Assembly: GCA_903822005.1 (NCBI GenBank)
Contig: CAIJNL010000002.1
Location: 248,001-312,000, forward strand
Reading direction: 5' to 3'
Origin: an uncultured Nitrospiraceae bacterium
GTDB lineage: Bacteria > Nitrospirota > Thermodesulfovibrionia > Thermodesulfovibrionales > Dissulfurispiraceae
Length of the DNA stretch: 64,000 bases
Shown: positions 35,194-45,199 of the stretch, piece by piece
Layout of the letters: each line of letters opens with the position of its first letter
Position numbering within the stretch: the first letter of the stretch is position 1
Notes under the pieces: generated by a model
Databases searched by the model: none
What the model was told of the DNA's origin: nothing
The model's input: only the letters and a program-made list of their open reading frames with translations
Program-made: the position numbers and the translations under genes

Positions 35194-38100
35194 GTGAATA
35201 TATCCGACATCTTCATACGCCGCCCGATAATGACTACCCTCGTCATGATTGCGATCCTGCTGTTTGGTCTCATAGGATACCGCCTGCTGCCGGTCAGCGA
35301 CCTTCCAAGCGTTGACTTCCCAACCATAAACGTAAGCGCAAGCCTGCCGGGTGCAAGCCCCGAGACAATGGCTTCATCAGTTGCCACGCCGCTGGAACGA
35401 CAGTTTTCGACAATCGCCGGCGTTGATTCCATGACCTCTACCAATGCCCAGGGCATAACCAACATAACGCTTGTCTTCACCCTCGACCGTGATATCGATG
35501 CCGCGGCGCAGGATGTTCAGGCAATGATATCCAAGGCCGCAAAGCTGCTGCCGCCGAATTTACCGACACCGCCTTCTTACCAGAAGGTCAACCCGGCGGA
35601 TTCTCCAATCCTTTATCTTGCAGTCAGCTCAGCTGTCCTGCCTCTTTCGCAAGTACATGAATATGCCGACACCTTTGTAGGCCAGCGCATATCGATGATA
35701 AGCGGCGTGGCCCAGGTATCGATCTTTGGGTCGCAGAAATATGCCGTCCGCGCGCAGCTGGACCCCAAGGCGTTGGCCTCGCGCAACATCGGCATTAACG
35801 AAGTGGCAGCCGCTGTGCAGAAAAGCAATGTCAACCTGCCGGTCGGGACCCTTGAAGGGCCCTATACCAATACCAATATCCAGGCCACGGGGCAGCTTTT
35901 TACAGCTGCGGACTATCGGCCCCTAATAGTCAGCTACCGCAACGGCATGCCGATACGCCTCAACCAGATCGGCAAGGTAATAGACAGCGTTGAGAACAGC
36001 AGGATATCGGCCTGGTTCACAGACACCAGGGCCGTAGTCCTAGCCATACAGCGCCAGCCCGGCACGAATACCATCGAGATCGTCGATGCCATTAAAAGAC
36101 TGCTGCCCACCTTCAGGCAGCAGATACCGCAGGCAGTAAACATTGATATACTTTATGACCGCTCGGACTCGATCAGAGACTCTGTGGCTGACGTTAAATT
36201 CACCCTTTTCCTGTCCATATGCCTTGTCGTGCTCGTCATATTTATCTTCCTTCGTAATCTCTCGGCTACCGTAATCCCTAGCCTTGCCCTGCCCATGTCC
36301 ATTGTCGGCACTTTTGCGGTCATGTATATTGTGGGTTACAGTATCGACAACTTTTCGCTCCTCGCATTGGTCCTCGCAGTAGGTTTTATCGTGGACGATG
36401 CCATAGTCATGCTCGAAAATATAATGCGGCATGTAGAAAGCGGTGAATCAGTGCTCGAAGCGGCCTTTAAAGGGGCCAAGGAAATCGGGTTCACAATCCT
36501 TTCGATGACGCTCTCACTGGTTGCGGTTTTTATTCCTGTGCTTTTCATGCCGGGCATACTCGGCAGGCTGCTGCATGAATTTGCGGTAGTAATCGGCACT
36601 GCAATACTGGTATCGGGGTTTGTCTCTCTAACGCTGACCCCAATGCTCTGCAGTCGCTTCATAAGACACAGCACCGGCCAGGAGCACAACAGGTTTTACA
36701 ATTATGCAGAACGCTTTTTTACCGGCATGATAAACGGCTATGAAAGAAGCCTGCGGTTCGTACTCGGCCACAAAAAAATAGTGATGATGGTAAATGGAGT
36801 GATACTCCTGCTCACAATACTTCTTTTCCTCTTTTATCCCAAGGGATACGGCTTCATACCGACCGATGATACGGGCCGGCTGCTCGCCTTTACCGAGGCA
36901 CAGCAAGGCATATCTTTTGAGTCCATGAAGGCGCACCAGCAGGCCCTTGCGGCCATAGTAAGAAAAGATCCCAATGTTGAGAATTTCATGTCGGCTATTG
37001 GGCCCAGCGGCGTATCATCTACAGGCAATGTGGGAAGGATATTCATGAAGCTGAAAGACCGCAAGGACAGGGACCTGAGCGCGGACGAGATGATCCAGAG
37101 ACTGATGCCGCTTGCAACCGGCGTACCAGGCATAAAAATGTTCATCCAGAACCCGCCCCTGATTACGATCGGCGGGCGTTTGACAAAGAGCCTTTACCAG
37201 TTTACCCTGCAGAGCACCGACACCGAAGATCTTTATAAAAATTCGGTCATATTTGAGCAGAAGATGGCGGCCCTGCCAATGCTGCAGGACGTAACAAGCG
37301 ATCTGCAGGTGAAATCTCCCCAGGTGAATGTGACCATAGACAGAGACAAGGCCGCGTCGCACGGCATAACCGCCCAGCAGATAGAAGACGCTCTATCCAC
37401 GGCCTACAGTCAGCTGCAGATATCAACGATCTACGCGCCAAACAATCAGTACCAGGTAATAATGGAGCTTGATCCTTCATACCAGAAAGACCCTTCGCTG
37501 CTTTCGCTTCTTTATATAAGGTCTTCCAGTACCGACCAGCTGGTTCCCTTGAGTACGCTGACCAAATTCAGCCAGAGCGCCGGCCCGCTTACCATCAACC
37601 ACTCAGGCCAGTTCCCTTCGGTCACGATCTCCTTTAATACTAAACCGGGTGTCTCCCTGGGAGAAGCGGTAGCCGCAGTCGGCAAACTCGCTCATACCTC
37701 GCTGCCGGCCACCGTAAGCACCAGTTTCCAGGGCTCGGCCCAGGCATTTAAAGATTCACTGCAGGGCATCTGGCTGCTGCTGATACTTGCAATCGTAGTA
37801 ATCTACCTGGTGCTCGGCATCCTTTACGAGAGCTTCATACATCCCATCACCATACTTTCGGGCCTGCCATCCGCCGGACTGGGTGCGCTTCTCACATTGC
37901 TTATATTCGGCTATGAGCTGAACATATATTCTTTTGTCGGCATAATATTGCTGATCGGTATAGTTAAGAAAAACGCCATCATGATGATAGACTTCGCCCT
38001 CGAAGCGCAGCGCACGGAAGGCAAATCGCCTGAGGAGGCCATTTTTCAGGGCTGTCTTATCCGGTTCAGGCCTATCATGATGACGACCATGGCCGCCTTT

Positions 38101-38319
38101 ATGGGCACACTTCCAATAGCCCTCGGAATAGGTGCGGGCGCTGAATCCAGACGGCCCCTCGGTCTTGCAGTTGTCGGGGGCCTGCTCTTCTCTCAGCTTA
38201 TAACGCTTTATCTGACGCCGGTCTTCTATACCTATATGGAATCTTTTCATGCATGGTGGTCGAGCAGAAGGACCGGCAGGAAGACAAAAAAAGTTCAGGC
38301 GGCCAGGGGGTTATCATGA
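35194..38319 (+). CDS. RND multidrug efflux pump, AcrB/MdtB type
   Basis: A 1041-residue inner-membrane proton/drug antiporter of the HAE-1 family. It begins FIRRPIMTTLVMIAILLFGL, has 12 predicted spans and two large periplasmic loops. The proton-relay region in span 4 shows VGFIVDDAIVMLENI with the paired Asp residues; span 10 contains GIVKKNAIMMIDFA with a conserved Lys. The start codon is GTG. It is sandwiched between its adaptor and two outer-membrane factor genes, so a complete tripartite pump is encoded. Substrates cannot be deduced. Confidence 0.95.
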   Translation: MNISDIFIRRPIMTTLVMIAILLFGLIGYRLLPVSDLPSVDFPTINVSASLPGASPETMASSVATPLERQFSTIAGVDSMTSTNAQGITNITLVFTLDRDIDAAAQDVQAMISKAAKLLPPNLPTPPSYQKVNPADSPILYLAVSSAVLPLSQVHEYADTFVGQRISMISGVAQVSIFGSQKYAVRAQLDPKALASRNIGINEVAAAVQKSNVNLPVGTLEGPYTNTNIQATGQLFTAADYRPLIVSYRNGMPIRLNQIGKVIDSVENSRISAWFTDTRAVVLAIQRQPGTNTIEIVDAIKRLLPTFRQQIPQAVNIDILYDRSDSIRDSVADVKFTLFLSICLVVLVIFIFLRNLSATVIPSLALPMSIVGTFAVMYIVGYSIDNFSLLALVLAVGFIVDDAIVMLENIMRHVESGESVLEAAFKGAKEIGFTILSMTLSLVAVFIPVLFMPGILGRLLHEFAVVIGTAILVSGFVSLTLTPMLCSRFIRHSTGQEHNRFYNYAERFFTGMINGYERSLRFVLGHKKIVMMVNGVILLLTILLFLFYPKGYGFIPTDDTGRLLAFTEAQQGISFESMKAHQQALAAIVRKDPNVENFMSAIGPSGVSSTGNVGRIFMKLKDRKDRDLSADEMIQRLMPLATGVPGIKMFIQNPPLITIGGRLTKSLYQFTLQSTDTEDLYKNSVIFEQKMAALPMLQDVTSDLQVKSPQVNVTIDRDKAASHGITAQQIEDALSTAYSQLQISTIYAPNNQYQVIMELDPSYQKDPSLLSLLYIRSSSTDQLVPLSTLTKFSQSAGPLTINHSGQFPSVTISFNTKPGVSLGEAVAAVGKLAHTSLPATVSTSFQGSAQAFKDSLQGIWLLLILAIVVIYLVLGILYESFIHPITILSGLPSAGLGALLTLLIFGYELNIYSFVGIILLIGIVKKNAIMMIDFALEAQRTEGKSPEEAIFQGCLIRFRPIMMTTMAAFMGTLPIALGIGAGAESRRPLGLAVVGGLLFSQLITLYLTPVFYTYMESFHAWWSSRRTGRKTKKVQAARGLS

Positions 38320-38333
38320 TCCAGGAGAACTTC

Positions 38334-39665
38334 ATGAATAAAGTCATCTCGTTTATTATTACTATTTTCTTTCTTTTGCCTGCCGGCGTAATGGCGGAAG
38401 AGCCTCAGCCTGCCGGGGACCTGTTCAGGAAAGATGAGGTCCTGACGCTCAGCCGTTGCATAGAAATAGCATTGCGCCAGCAGCCCTCAATGCTGGCTTC
38501 CACGTATACAGTAAACGCAATCCAGAGCAGGGTTGGCGAGGCCCAGTCAGGCTATTTTCCCCAGGTGAGTGTCTCTGGCGGGTATAACAGGATCCAGCCA
38601 ATGCCCGGCTCGTCAAATGCTACGACCCCGGGCCTTGTAACGACAACCCGCGTCAATACATTTGATCAGTACTCCGGCACTGCTGCCCTGACCCAGATGA
38701 TATACGATTTCGGAAAAACGCCGACCCAGGTCAGCATAGCGCGATTGAATCTCGATGCCTCCCGCGCAGACCTCGACGCCACCCGCGCCCAGACCATCCT
38801 TGCCGTCAAACAGGCTTATTTCGGCCTGCTGAAAGCGCAAAGAAATCTGGAAGTCGCAAAGGAAACCGTATCGCAATATGTTCAGCACCTCGATCAGGCA
38901 AAGGGTTTTTTCGAGGTTGGGGTAAAACCTAAATTCGATGTAACAAAAGCCGAGGTTGACCTTAGCAACTCACAGCTTAACCTGATAACCGCCGACAACG
39001 CCCTGAAGATAGCCCGGGTAACACTGAATAACGCGATGGGCCTGTCCAACCCGTCCGAATACAGGATCGAGGATTCCCTGTCCTTTGTAAGAAAAGATCT
39101 GACCCTTGCAAAGGCCATTGATACGTCCATGCAGAACAGGCCTGAGGTCCTTGCAACAGAACGCCGGGTCAGAGCTGCTGAAGAGAATGTCTCTCTTGCA
39201 ACAAAGGGCTTCTTCCCCGTAATTAGCGGCAGTGCGGCTTACAGCAGGGCTTCTATAAATGAAGTCAATTTAAAACAGGACGGCTGGAATGCCGGCGTAT
39301 CTATCTCTATCCCGATATTCAGCGGGTTCCTGACATACCATCAGGTGAAGGAAGCTGATGCAAACTATAGCGCCGCAAAGGCAAATTTTGATCTGCTCAA
39401 ACTCAACGTCGTGCTCGAAGTCCAGCAGGCTTATCTGAATCTCCTGGCTGCTGCCGACAGGATTCCGACTTCAGAACTTGCTCAGAGGCAGGCCACAGAA
39501 AATCTGGAGATCGCCAGCGGCAGATATGGAGCAGGGGTCGGCAACCCCATTGAGGTGACCGACGCGCAGGTCACTTATACCAATGCCAAGACCACATACA
39601 CGCAGGCGCTGTATGATTACAACATCGCTGTCGCGAACCTGGACAAATCCATGGGGCTTAAGTGA
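38334..39665 (+). CDS. TolC-family outer-membrane efflux protein, first copy
   Basis: A 443-residue outer-membrane factor. The start is taken at MNKVISF because AGGAG lies six bases before it and the protein then opens with a clean signal peptide ending VMAEE; longer in-frame starts lie in the end of the pump gene. Two internally repeated OEP domains of about 200 residues carry long helices (LDASRADLDATRAQTILAVK and ANFDLLKLNVVLEVQQAYLN). It follows the RND pump by 14 bases and overlaps the next TolC gene by 4 bases. It probably serves the RND pump. Confidence 0.92.
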   Translation: MNKVISFIITIFFLLPAGVMAEEPQPAGDLFRKDEVLTLSRCIEIALRQQPSMLASTYTVNAIQSRVGEAQSGYFPQVSVSGGYNRIQPMPGSSNATTPGLVTTTRVNTFDQYSGTAALTQMIYDFGKTPTQVSIARLNLDASRADLDATRAQTILAVKQAYFGLLKAQRNLEVAKETVSQYVQHLDQAKGFFEVGVKPKFDVTKAEVDLSNSQLNLITADNALKIARVTLNNAMGLSNPSEYRIEDSLSFVRKDLTLAKAIDTSMQNRPEVLATERRVRAAEENVSLATKGFFPVISGSAAYSRASINEVNLKQDGWNAGVSISIPIFSGFLTYHQVKEADANYSAAKANFDLLKLNVVLEVQQAYLNLLAAADRIPTSELAQRQATENLEIASGRYGAGVGNPIEVTDAQVTYTNAKTTYTQALYDYNIAVANLDKSMGLK

Positions 39666-40993
39666 GAAAATACGGAAAAAGAATAATCATCGCAACGGCC
39701 GTCGTACTGCCGATCCTCATCCTGTTGTCGCTGTCGCCCTCATCAGCCGACGAAACAGGCATCCCGCGGCTGGCGCTTTCAGACGGCCTTAAAATCGCCA
39801 CTCAGGATAGCAGGGTCATGAAGATCGCGGCTTTCTCAAAAGATATGGCTGCGCAGGATATAAACATCGCGCTCTCCCGCTATTTCCCGTCTGTCAATGC
39901 CCAGGCCAGCTATACAATGCTCGCCTACCAGCCGGGCGCCATATTCGGCGCAAACAAGGTGCCTACTTCCAACCAGGACTTCCCGTCCTACGGGGTAAGT
40001 TTCCACCAGACACTCTTCGATTTCTTTGCGCGTGAGTCCCTTTACAAGGCATCAAGGGAGTCTTTTGAGCTGTCACAAAGAGACATCTTCAGGACAAAAA
40101 ATATTATCGCCCTGGAATTCGTCAATGCTTATTTAACACTGCTCGAATCAGACCAGATGATAATTGTAGGACAGAAAGAGGTTGAGGCGCTCCAGTCGCA
40201 CTCGCGTATGGCGCTAGATCTCTTCGACGCCGGTACCATCACAAGGAATGATCTGCTGCAGGCCGAGGTCAGGCTTTCTGACGCGAGGCAAAGACTTCTG
40301 ACGCTGAAAAACCTGAGGTCCCTTTACGCATCAACCATCAATAAAATACTTGTGCGACCCCTAAACCAGCCGGTCACGCCGGTAGAACCTTCTGAAGTAA
40401 TCCTGCCGCTTCCCATACTCGAAAAGGCCTGGGAGGCCGCAGCCATAAACCGGCCTGAGATAAAAATCACGGACCATGAGCTGAGGATAAATGAGCTGAA
40501 GGAGAATGCCAAGAAATCCGAATTCCTGCCGTCGCTCTTCGCCCAGGGGGGATACGATTATACAAAAAACCAGTACCAGGTACATGAAGACAACTGGTCT
40601 ATAGTCTTCGGTCTGAAGTTCAATATCTTTAATGGCGGGGCCACGAAGGCCGAGCTGTCGAAGCTGAAATTGCGCTCAGAGCAGATTCGGGAAGACCGAA
40701 ACCGGATCACCGATGATATAAAACTTGAAGTAGAGCGCTATTATCTTGATGAAAAGAGCGCTGCAGAAAATACACTCGCCACAAAAGAGGCTGTCACGCA
40801 GGCCGCTGAAAACCTGCGCATCAACAGGGTCCGTTATGAAGAAGGCGTCGGAACAGCGACTGATGTGCTGGATGCCATCTCACTTCTGATTCTTGCTGAA
40901 AGGAACCATTACAAGGCAACGTACGACATGAAGCGGGCACATGCCGGACTGCTTTACGCAACCGGAGAAGATTTGACGATTTCATATAAATAG
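39662..40993 (+). CDS. TolC-family outer-membrane efflux protein, second copy
   Basis: A 443-residue outer-membrane factor with a signal peptide (to SPSSADE) and two OEP repeats, for example IIALEFVNAYLTLLESDQMI and SAAENTLATKEAVTQAAENL. The GTG start overlaps the stop of the first TolC gene (GTGA). Sequence identity with the first copy is low to the eye, so it is not a fresh duplication. It precedes emrA by 13 bases, so it may serve the EmrAB pump while the first copy serves the RND pump. Confidence 0.92.
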   Translation: MRKYGKRIIIATAVVLPILILLSLSPSSADETGIPRLALSDGLKIATQDSRVMKIAAFSKDMAAQDINIALSRYFPSVNAQASYTMLAYQPGAIFGANKVPTSNQDFPSYGVSFHQTLFDFFARESLYKASRESFELSQRDIFRTKNIIALEFVNAYLTLLESDQMIIVGQKEVEALQSHSRMALDLFDAGTITRNDLLQAEVRLSDARQRLLTLKNLRSLYASTINKILVRPLNQPVTPVEPSEVILPLPILEKAWEAAAINRPEIKITDHELRINELKENAKKSEFLPSLFAQGGYDYTKNQYQVHEDNWSIVFGLKFNIFNGGATKAELSKLKLRSEQIREDRNRITDDIKLEVERYYLDEKSAAENTLATKEAVTQAAENLRINRVRYEEGVGTATDVLDAISLLILAERNHYKATYDMKRAHAGLLYATGEDLTISYK

Positions 40994-41006
40994 AGGCGGA
41001 AAATAT

Positions 41007-42020
41007 ATGGCAGAGACAAAAGGCGAAACCAGTAACAACGGAAAAAAGAAAAAGATAGCAGTCCTGATATTCGCGGGCATTGTGGCAGTCGGGGCGGTCA
41101 TACTCTACTTTTACCTTGACTACAAATCCACCCACATAAGCACAGATGACGCGTATGTTGACGGCAGGATTTATCCGGTGGCCCCGAGAATTTCCGGCAC
41201 AGTAAAGGCAGTTTATGTTGATCATAATCAGGTAGTGAAAAAAGGCGATCTTCTGCTTGAGATAGACCCGGCAGACAATGACGCAAGACTTAACGAAGCG
41301 GCTTCTTCCACGGACGTGGAAAGAGCAAAGCTTGCCGAATCGGAGGCGCGTAAGAAGGCGGCCTCTGCCCAGCTCGAGCTGAAAGGGGCTAATATGCGCC
41401 AGGCCGAGATAGATATGAAGCGGGCTGAGACCCTTTTAGAAAAGGGCGCTATTTCGAGAGACCGGTATGACAGGACAAAGACCCAGCATGACGTCGCTGC
41501 CGCTGACTTCAAGGCCGCCCGTGAGCAGGTGCGCCAGGCTGAATCAGGCATAATCTCACAGGCCTCGCTGGTCAGAGAGAAAAGAGCGAAGCAGCTTACC
41601 GAAGAGCTGAATATGGGTTATACAAAAATATACGCTCCGGCGGACGGGCTTGTAACCAAGAAGAATGTCGAGAGCGGCAACAGGGTGCAGGCAGGCCAGC
41701 CTCTAATGGCAATCGTGGCGCTCGATGATATATGGATCACTGCCAACTACAAGGAAACGCAGCTCGAAAAGATACGGCCGGGACAGAAGGTAAAAATAGA
41801 GATAGATACGTTTTCAGGAGAGACCTTTTACGGAAAGGTGGACAGCATAACGGCAGGGACAGGCGCAGCTTTTTCTCTTTTTCCGCCTGAGAATGCCACT
41901 GGAAACTATGTGAAGATTGTGCAGAGGATACCCGTAAAAATAATCCTTGATAAAAAAGCTGGTGCGTCGCCCGTCCTCCGCGTGGGCATGTCAGTAGTGC
42001 CGACAGTAATCATCGAATAG
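41007..42020 (+). CDS. emrA: EmrA/HlyD-type efflux adaptor
   Basis: A 337-residue membrane-fusion protein for MFS pumps. One N-terminal span (IAVLIFAGIVAVGAVILYFY) anchors it in the inner membrane, with no lipobox. HISTDDAYVDGRIYPVAPRI is the family's signature start of the periplasmic part. A lipoyl half, a long coiled coil (about 85-195) and LGYTKIYAPADG-like second half follow, here NMGYTKIYAPADGLV. The stop is directly followed by the emrB ATG. The symbol is by family and context. Confidence 0.9.
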   Translation: MAETKGETSNNGKKKKIAVLIFAGIVAVGAVILYFYLDYKSTHISTDDAYVDGRIYPVAPRISGTVKAVYVDHNQVVKKGDLLLEIDPADNDARLNEAASSTDVERAKLAESEARKKAASAQLELKGANMRQAEIDMKRAETLLEKGAISRDRYDRTKTQHDVAAADFKAAREQVRQAESGIISQASLVREKRAKQLTEELNMGYTKIYAPADGLVTKKNVESGNRVQAGQPLMAIVALDDIWITANYKETQLEKIRPGQKVKIEIDTFSGETFYGKVDSITAGTGAAFSLFPPENATGNYVKIVQRIPVKIILDKKAGASPVLRVGMSVVPTVIIE

Positions 42021-43553
42021 ATGAACAAATGGATCGTTGCACTGACCGTGATGCTGCCCACGCTCATCGAGATCGTGGACACCTCGGTCGTCAATGTCTC
42101 GCTCGACCATATACGCGGCAGCCTCTCTGCCGGTATCGACGAGTCGACATGGACCATTACCTCCTACCTGGTCTCGAACGCCATTATCATACCGATGACA
42201 GGCTGGCTGAGCAGGATGTTCGGCAGAAAAAAATACCTCCTCTTCTCGATAATCCTGTTCACGGTCGCTTCATTCCTTTGCGGTTCGGCGTGGAGCCTCC
42301 AGAGCCTCGTCGTCTTCCGCATCCTTCAGGGCATTGGCGGAGGAGCCCTTCAGCCGATATCTCAATCCATCCTCCTTGAGACTTTCCCCCCGAAACAGCA
42401 CGGCATCGCCATGGCGGTCTTCGGGGTGGGCATCATGTTCGGCCCGATCATCGGCCCTCTCATGGGTGGCTGGATAACTGACAACTGGTCCTGGCACTGG
42501 ATCTTCTATATCAATATCCCGATCGGCATAATATCTGTCTTCATGACGATGATGTTCATCAAAGACCCCTCTTATATACAGAGTTCAAAAATGAAGATAG
42601 ATTACTGGGGACTTGCCCTCCTCTCTCTCGGTCTCGGCTGTCTCCAGATAGTCCTTGACAAGGGCCAGCAGGACAACTGGTTCGATTCCGGCTTCATAAC
42701 CGCGTTGACCGCCGTATCCGCGGTCTCACTCATAACCTTTGTAATGGTCGAACTTTTCTTTGCAGAGCACCCGATAGTTGATCTCAGGATATTCAAAAAC
42801 ATCTCCTTCGGCAGCGGTAACCTCGTCATGTTCATCGGCTTCTTCAACCTCTTCGCGAGCATCGTGCTGCTACCGATCTTTCTGCAGTCACTGATGGGCT
42901 ATACCTCATTCCTCTCGGGCTATGTGCTCGGTCCCGGTGGAATAGCCACGCTCATAGCACTTCCACTGGCCGGGCGACTGGTCACAAAGGTAAATCCGAA
43001 ATACCTGCTAACCTTCGGCATAATAGTCAATGCCTACGCCACATATCTCATGTCCAATTTCACCCTGAACGCGGACTTTGCAACCGTTATCTGGCCCAGA
43101 ATCGTGCTCGGCGTCGGGATGGGCTTTTTCTTCATACCGCTTACTACACTTACCATGTCGGGGATACCCAAAGAAGAGATGGGCAATGCCACGAGTATCT
43201 TTAACCTCGTCAGGAACCTCGGCGGCAGCTTTGGAGTCGCCTTTGTCACTACCATGCTTGCCCGGCGTGAACAGTACCATCAGGCGCATCTTGTCACTAA
43301 CCTTACACCTTATGACACCCAGTACCAGATGGCCGTTCAGCAGGGTGCGGAGCTTTTACAACAGAGAGGGCTGGAGGCGACCCAGGCCCAGTACGGCAGC
43401 CTGGCCAACATATACCAGGAGATGCTGCGACAGGCCGGCATACTGGCGTTTAACGACGCCTTTTTTCTGGTTTTCTGCATCATGCTGGTCGTGCTGCCGC
43501 TTGTCCTGCTTATGAGGGTCAGCAAGGTCCCGGGGCCGCCCGGACTGCATTGA
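42021..43553 (+). CDS. emrB: EmrB/QacA-type MFS multidrug transporter (DHA2)
   Basis: A 510-residue inner-membrane drug/proton antiporter with 14 predicted spans. DHA2 signs include TLIEIVDTSVVNVSLDHIRG at the start (motif D1), GWLSRMFGRKKYLLFS (motif A) and GIMFGPIIGPLMGGWI (motif C). The ATG follows the emrA stop without a gap, so translation is coupled. It completes a second tripartite pump in the same locus. The next gene, a nucleotidyltransferase-like protein, follows closely. Confidence 0.93.
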   Translation: MNKWIVALTVMLPTLIEIVDTSVVNVSLDHIRGSLSAGIDESTWTITSYLVSNAIIIPMTGWLSRMFGRKKYLLFSIILFTVASFLCGSAWSLQSLVVFRILQGIGGGALQPISQSILLETFPPKQHGIAMAVFGVGIMFGPIIGPLMGGWITDNWSWHWIFYINIPIGIISVFMTMMFIKDPSYIQSSKMKIDYWGLALLSLGLGCLQIVLDKGQQDNWFDSGFITALTAVSAVSLITFVMVELFFAEHPIVDLRIFKNISFGSGNLVMFIGFFNLFASIVLLPIFLQSLMGYTSFLSGYVLGPGGIATLIALPLAGRLVTKVNPKYLLTFGIIVNAYATYLMSNFTLNADFATVIWPRIVLGVGMGFFFIPLTTLTMSGIPKEEMGNATSIFNLVRNLGGSFGVAFVTTMLARREQYHQAHLVTNLTPYDTQYQMAVQQGAELLQQRGLEATQAQYGSLANIYQEMLRQAGILAFNDAFFLVFCIMLVVLPLVLLMRVSKVPGPPGLH

Positions 43554-43582
43554 AAATCGGCCAATATGGTAATATATCAAGT

Positions 43583-44317
43583 ATGCTTGAACTTTCACTT
43601 GACGGTATAACAGTAGGGGCCTCGTCCAGGATACGCCCATTCCTGACCGAAATACTCTCACGCTTCCCGGACTCGATACATTCGATCTACGTGACCGGCA
43701 GCGCACTGACACCTGACTTTAACGAGAAGAGATCTGACGTCAATTCGCTTATAATGCTCAACGAGATGAAGCTGGAATTCCTCAGGTCTCTTGCTCCTCT
43801 CGGCAGGAAATTCGGGGCAAAAGGTGTGGCGGCCCCTATCCTGATGACGCCGGAGTATGTGTCGCAATCCCTCGATGTTTTTCCGATGGAGTTCCTGGAA
43901 CTCAAGATGATACATAAAACTATCTATGGCAAGGACATACTCGAAGGCATAGAAATAGAGAAACCGCTGCTCAGGCTGCAGTGCGAGCGCGAGATAAAGA
44001 CACGCCTGATGGGCCTGAGGCAGGGATATATCTCAGTGCTCGGCAAGGCCGACAAGGTCTCCCGCATTCTCTCGGGCTCAATTACCGGCTGCATCCCCCT
44101 GTTCAGGGCCGTGATTTATCTGGAAGGCAAAGAGCCGCCTGTCACAAAGGCCGAAGTAATTAACGCCCTTGCCGAAGCAACCGGAGTCAAAGGCGGGGCA
44201 TTTGCAAAGGTATTGTCGCTGCAAGACAAAGATGGTGACGACGCGCTTTCGCTCTTTGAAGAGTACTACTCAAATCTGGAATCTGTCTCAGCTATCATCA
44301 ACGCCCTTGAGCAGTAA
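43583..44317 (+). CDS. Nucleotidyltransferase-like protein of unknown role
   Basis: A 244-residue cytosolic protein. IYVTGSALTPDFNEKRSDVN at about residues 35-54 resembles the GS...SD pattern of the pol-beta nucleotidyltransferase fold, but the usual DxD pair is reduced to SDVN, so catalysis is doubtful. A helical C-terminal part follows. The ATG at MLELSLDG is chosen; an in-frame TTG overlapping the emrB stop would add 11 residues. Neither has a good ribosome site. It is probably co-transcribed with the efflux genes or the TPM gene, but no functional link is evident. Confidence 0.65.
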   Translation: MLELSLDGITVGASSRIRPFLTEILSRFPDSIHSIYVTGSALTPDFNEKRSDVNSLIMLNEMKLEFLRSLAPLGRKFGAKGVAAPILMTPEYVSQSLDVFPMEFLELKMIHKTIYGKDILEGIEIEKPLLRLQCEREIKTRLMGLRQGYISVLGKADKVSRILSGSITGCIPLFRAVIYLEGKEPPVTKAEVINALAEATGVKGGAFAKVLSLQDKDGDDALSLFEEYYSNLESVSAIINALEQ

Positions 44318-44327
44318 AAAAACCATC

Positions 44328-45110
44328 ATGCGCCATCTACCCTCAAAATTCATAGCACTTGCAACGATATGTCTGCTGCTTTGTGCGGCAGCAGCATTTG
44401 CGGTAACGCCGCAGCCGCCTGCGACTCCCCAAACATATGTTGTCGACCTTGCCGGTATAATCCAGAATGACTACAAGGCAAAGTTGACCACATATCTAAG
44501 GGAGCTCGAACAAAAGACAACCGCACAATTCATCATACTTACTGTCAACAGCCTTGACGGCGAGGACGTCGCCGATATTGCCCAGCGCACCTTCGAAAAA
44601 TGGAAACTCGGCAAAAAAGGAAAAGACAACGGCCTTCTCATGGTTGTCGCGTTAAAAGATAAAAAATACCGCTTCCATACAGGATACGGCCTTGAGGGGG
44701 CGCTGCCCGACAGCATGCTCGGCTCAATAGGCAGGGACTATCTTGTGCCCTATTTCAGAAAGGGTGATTACGGCGGCGGCATATTCAACGCAACTGTTGT
44801 AATCGTCAGGACCATCGCGGGTGCCGAGGGAGCAGAGATTACCGGCATACCTAAAGCAGCAGCAAGGCCGCAGGCCAGGCCAAAAAGATCTTTTAGCTGG
44901 ACGGACCTCATCTGGATCGCTGTCGGCCTCGTGTTTTTTGTCCCGTTTCTGATATACAGCCTCTTCCGCAGGGCATCAGGCGGCAGTCGCTGGGGCGGCG
45001 GTTATTGGGGAGGCGGGTATGGCGGCGGCTTTGGTGGCGGAGGTGGCGGCGGCTTCGGCGGTGGCGGTGGCGGTGACAGCGGAGGCGGAGGCTCATCAGG
45101 CGGCTGGTGA
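44328..45110 (+). CDS. TPM-domain (YgcG-type) membrane protein
   Basis: A 260-residue protein with a signal peptide (to FAVTPQ), a periplasmic TPM domain (about 30-165, with VVDLAGIIQNDYKAKL, RTFEKWKLGKKGKDNGLLM and GYGLEGALPD), one membrane span (LIWIAVGLVFFVPFLIYSLF) and a cytosolic tail made almost only of Gly, Ser, Trp and Tyr. The start is the first Met after the preceding stop that opens a signal peptide. It is next to lemA, a common pairing in many bacteria; the joint role is not known. Confidence 0.88.
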   Translation: MRHLPSKFIALATICLLLCAAAAFAVTPQPPATPQTYVVDLAGIIQNDYKAKLTTYLRELEQKTTAQFIILTVNSLDGEDVADIAQRTFEKWKLGKKGKDNGLLMVVALKDKKYRFHTGYGLEGALPDSMLGSIGRDYLVPYFRKGDYGGGIFNATVVIVRTIAGAEGAEITGIPKAAARPQARPKRSFSWTDLIWIAVGLVFFVPFLIYSLFRRASGGSRWGGGYWGGGYGGGFGGGGGGGFGGGGGGDSGGGGSSGGW

Positions 45111-45199
45111 TAGTATCCATTCAGGGAAACCGGATGGCTGGATCAAATAGAGACTTTAAAAGGTTGAATAACGAATCCAATTCACAACAGGAGGTTTAA

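Noticed and set aside
44980-45105. Dense GGC/GGT repeats as a tandem-repeat locus
   Set aside because: They encode the Gly-rich tail that is normal for TPM/YgcG proteins.
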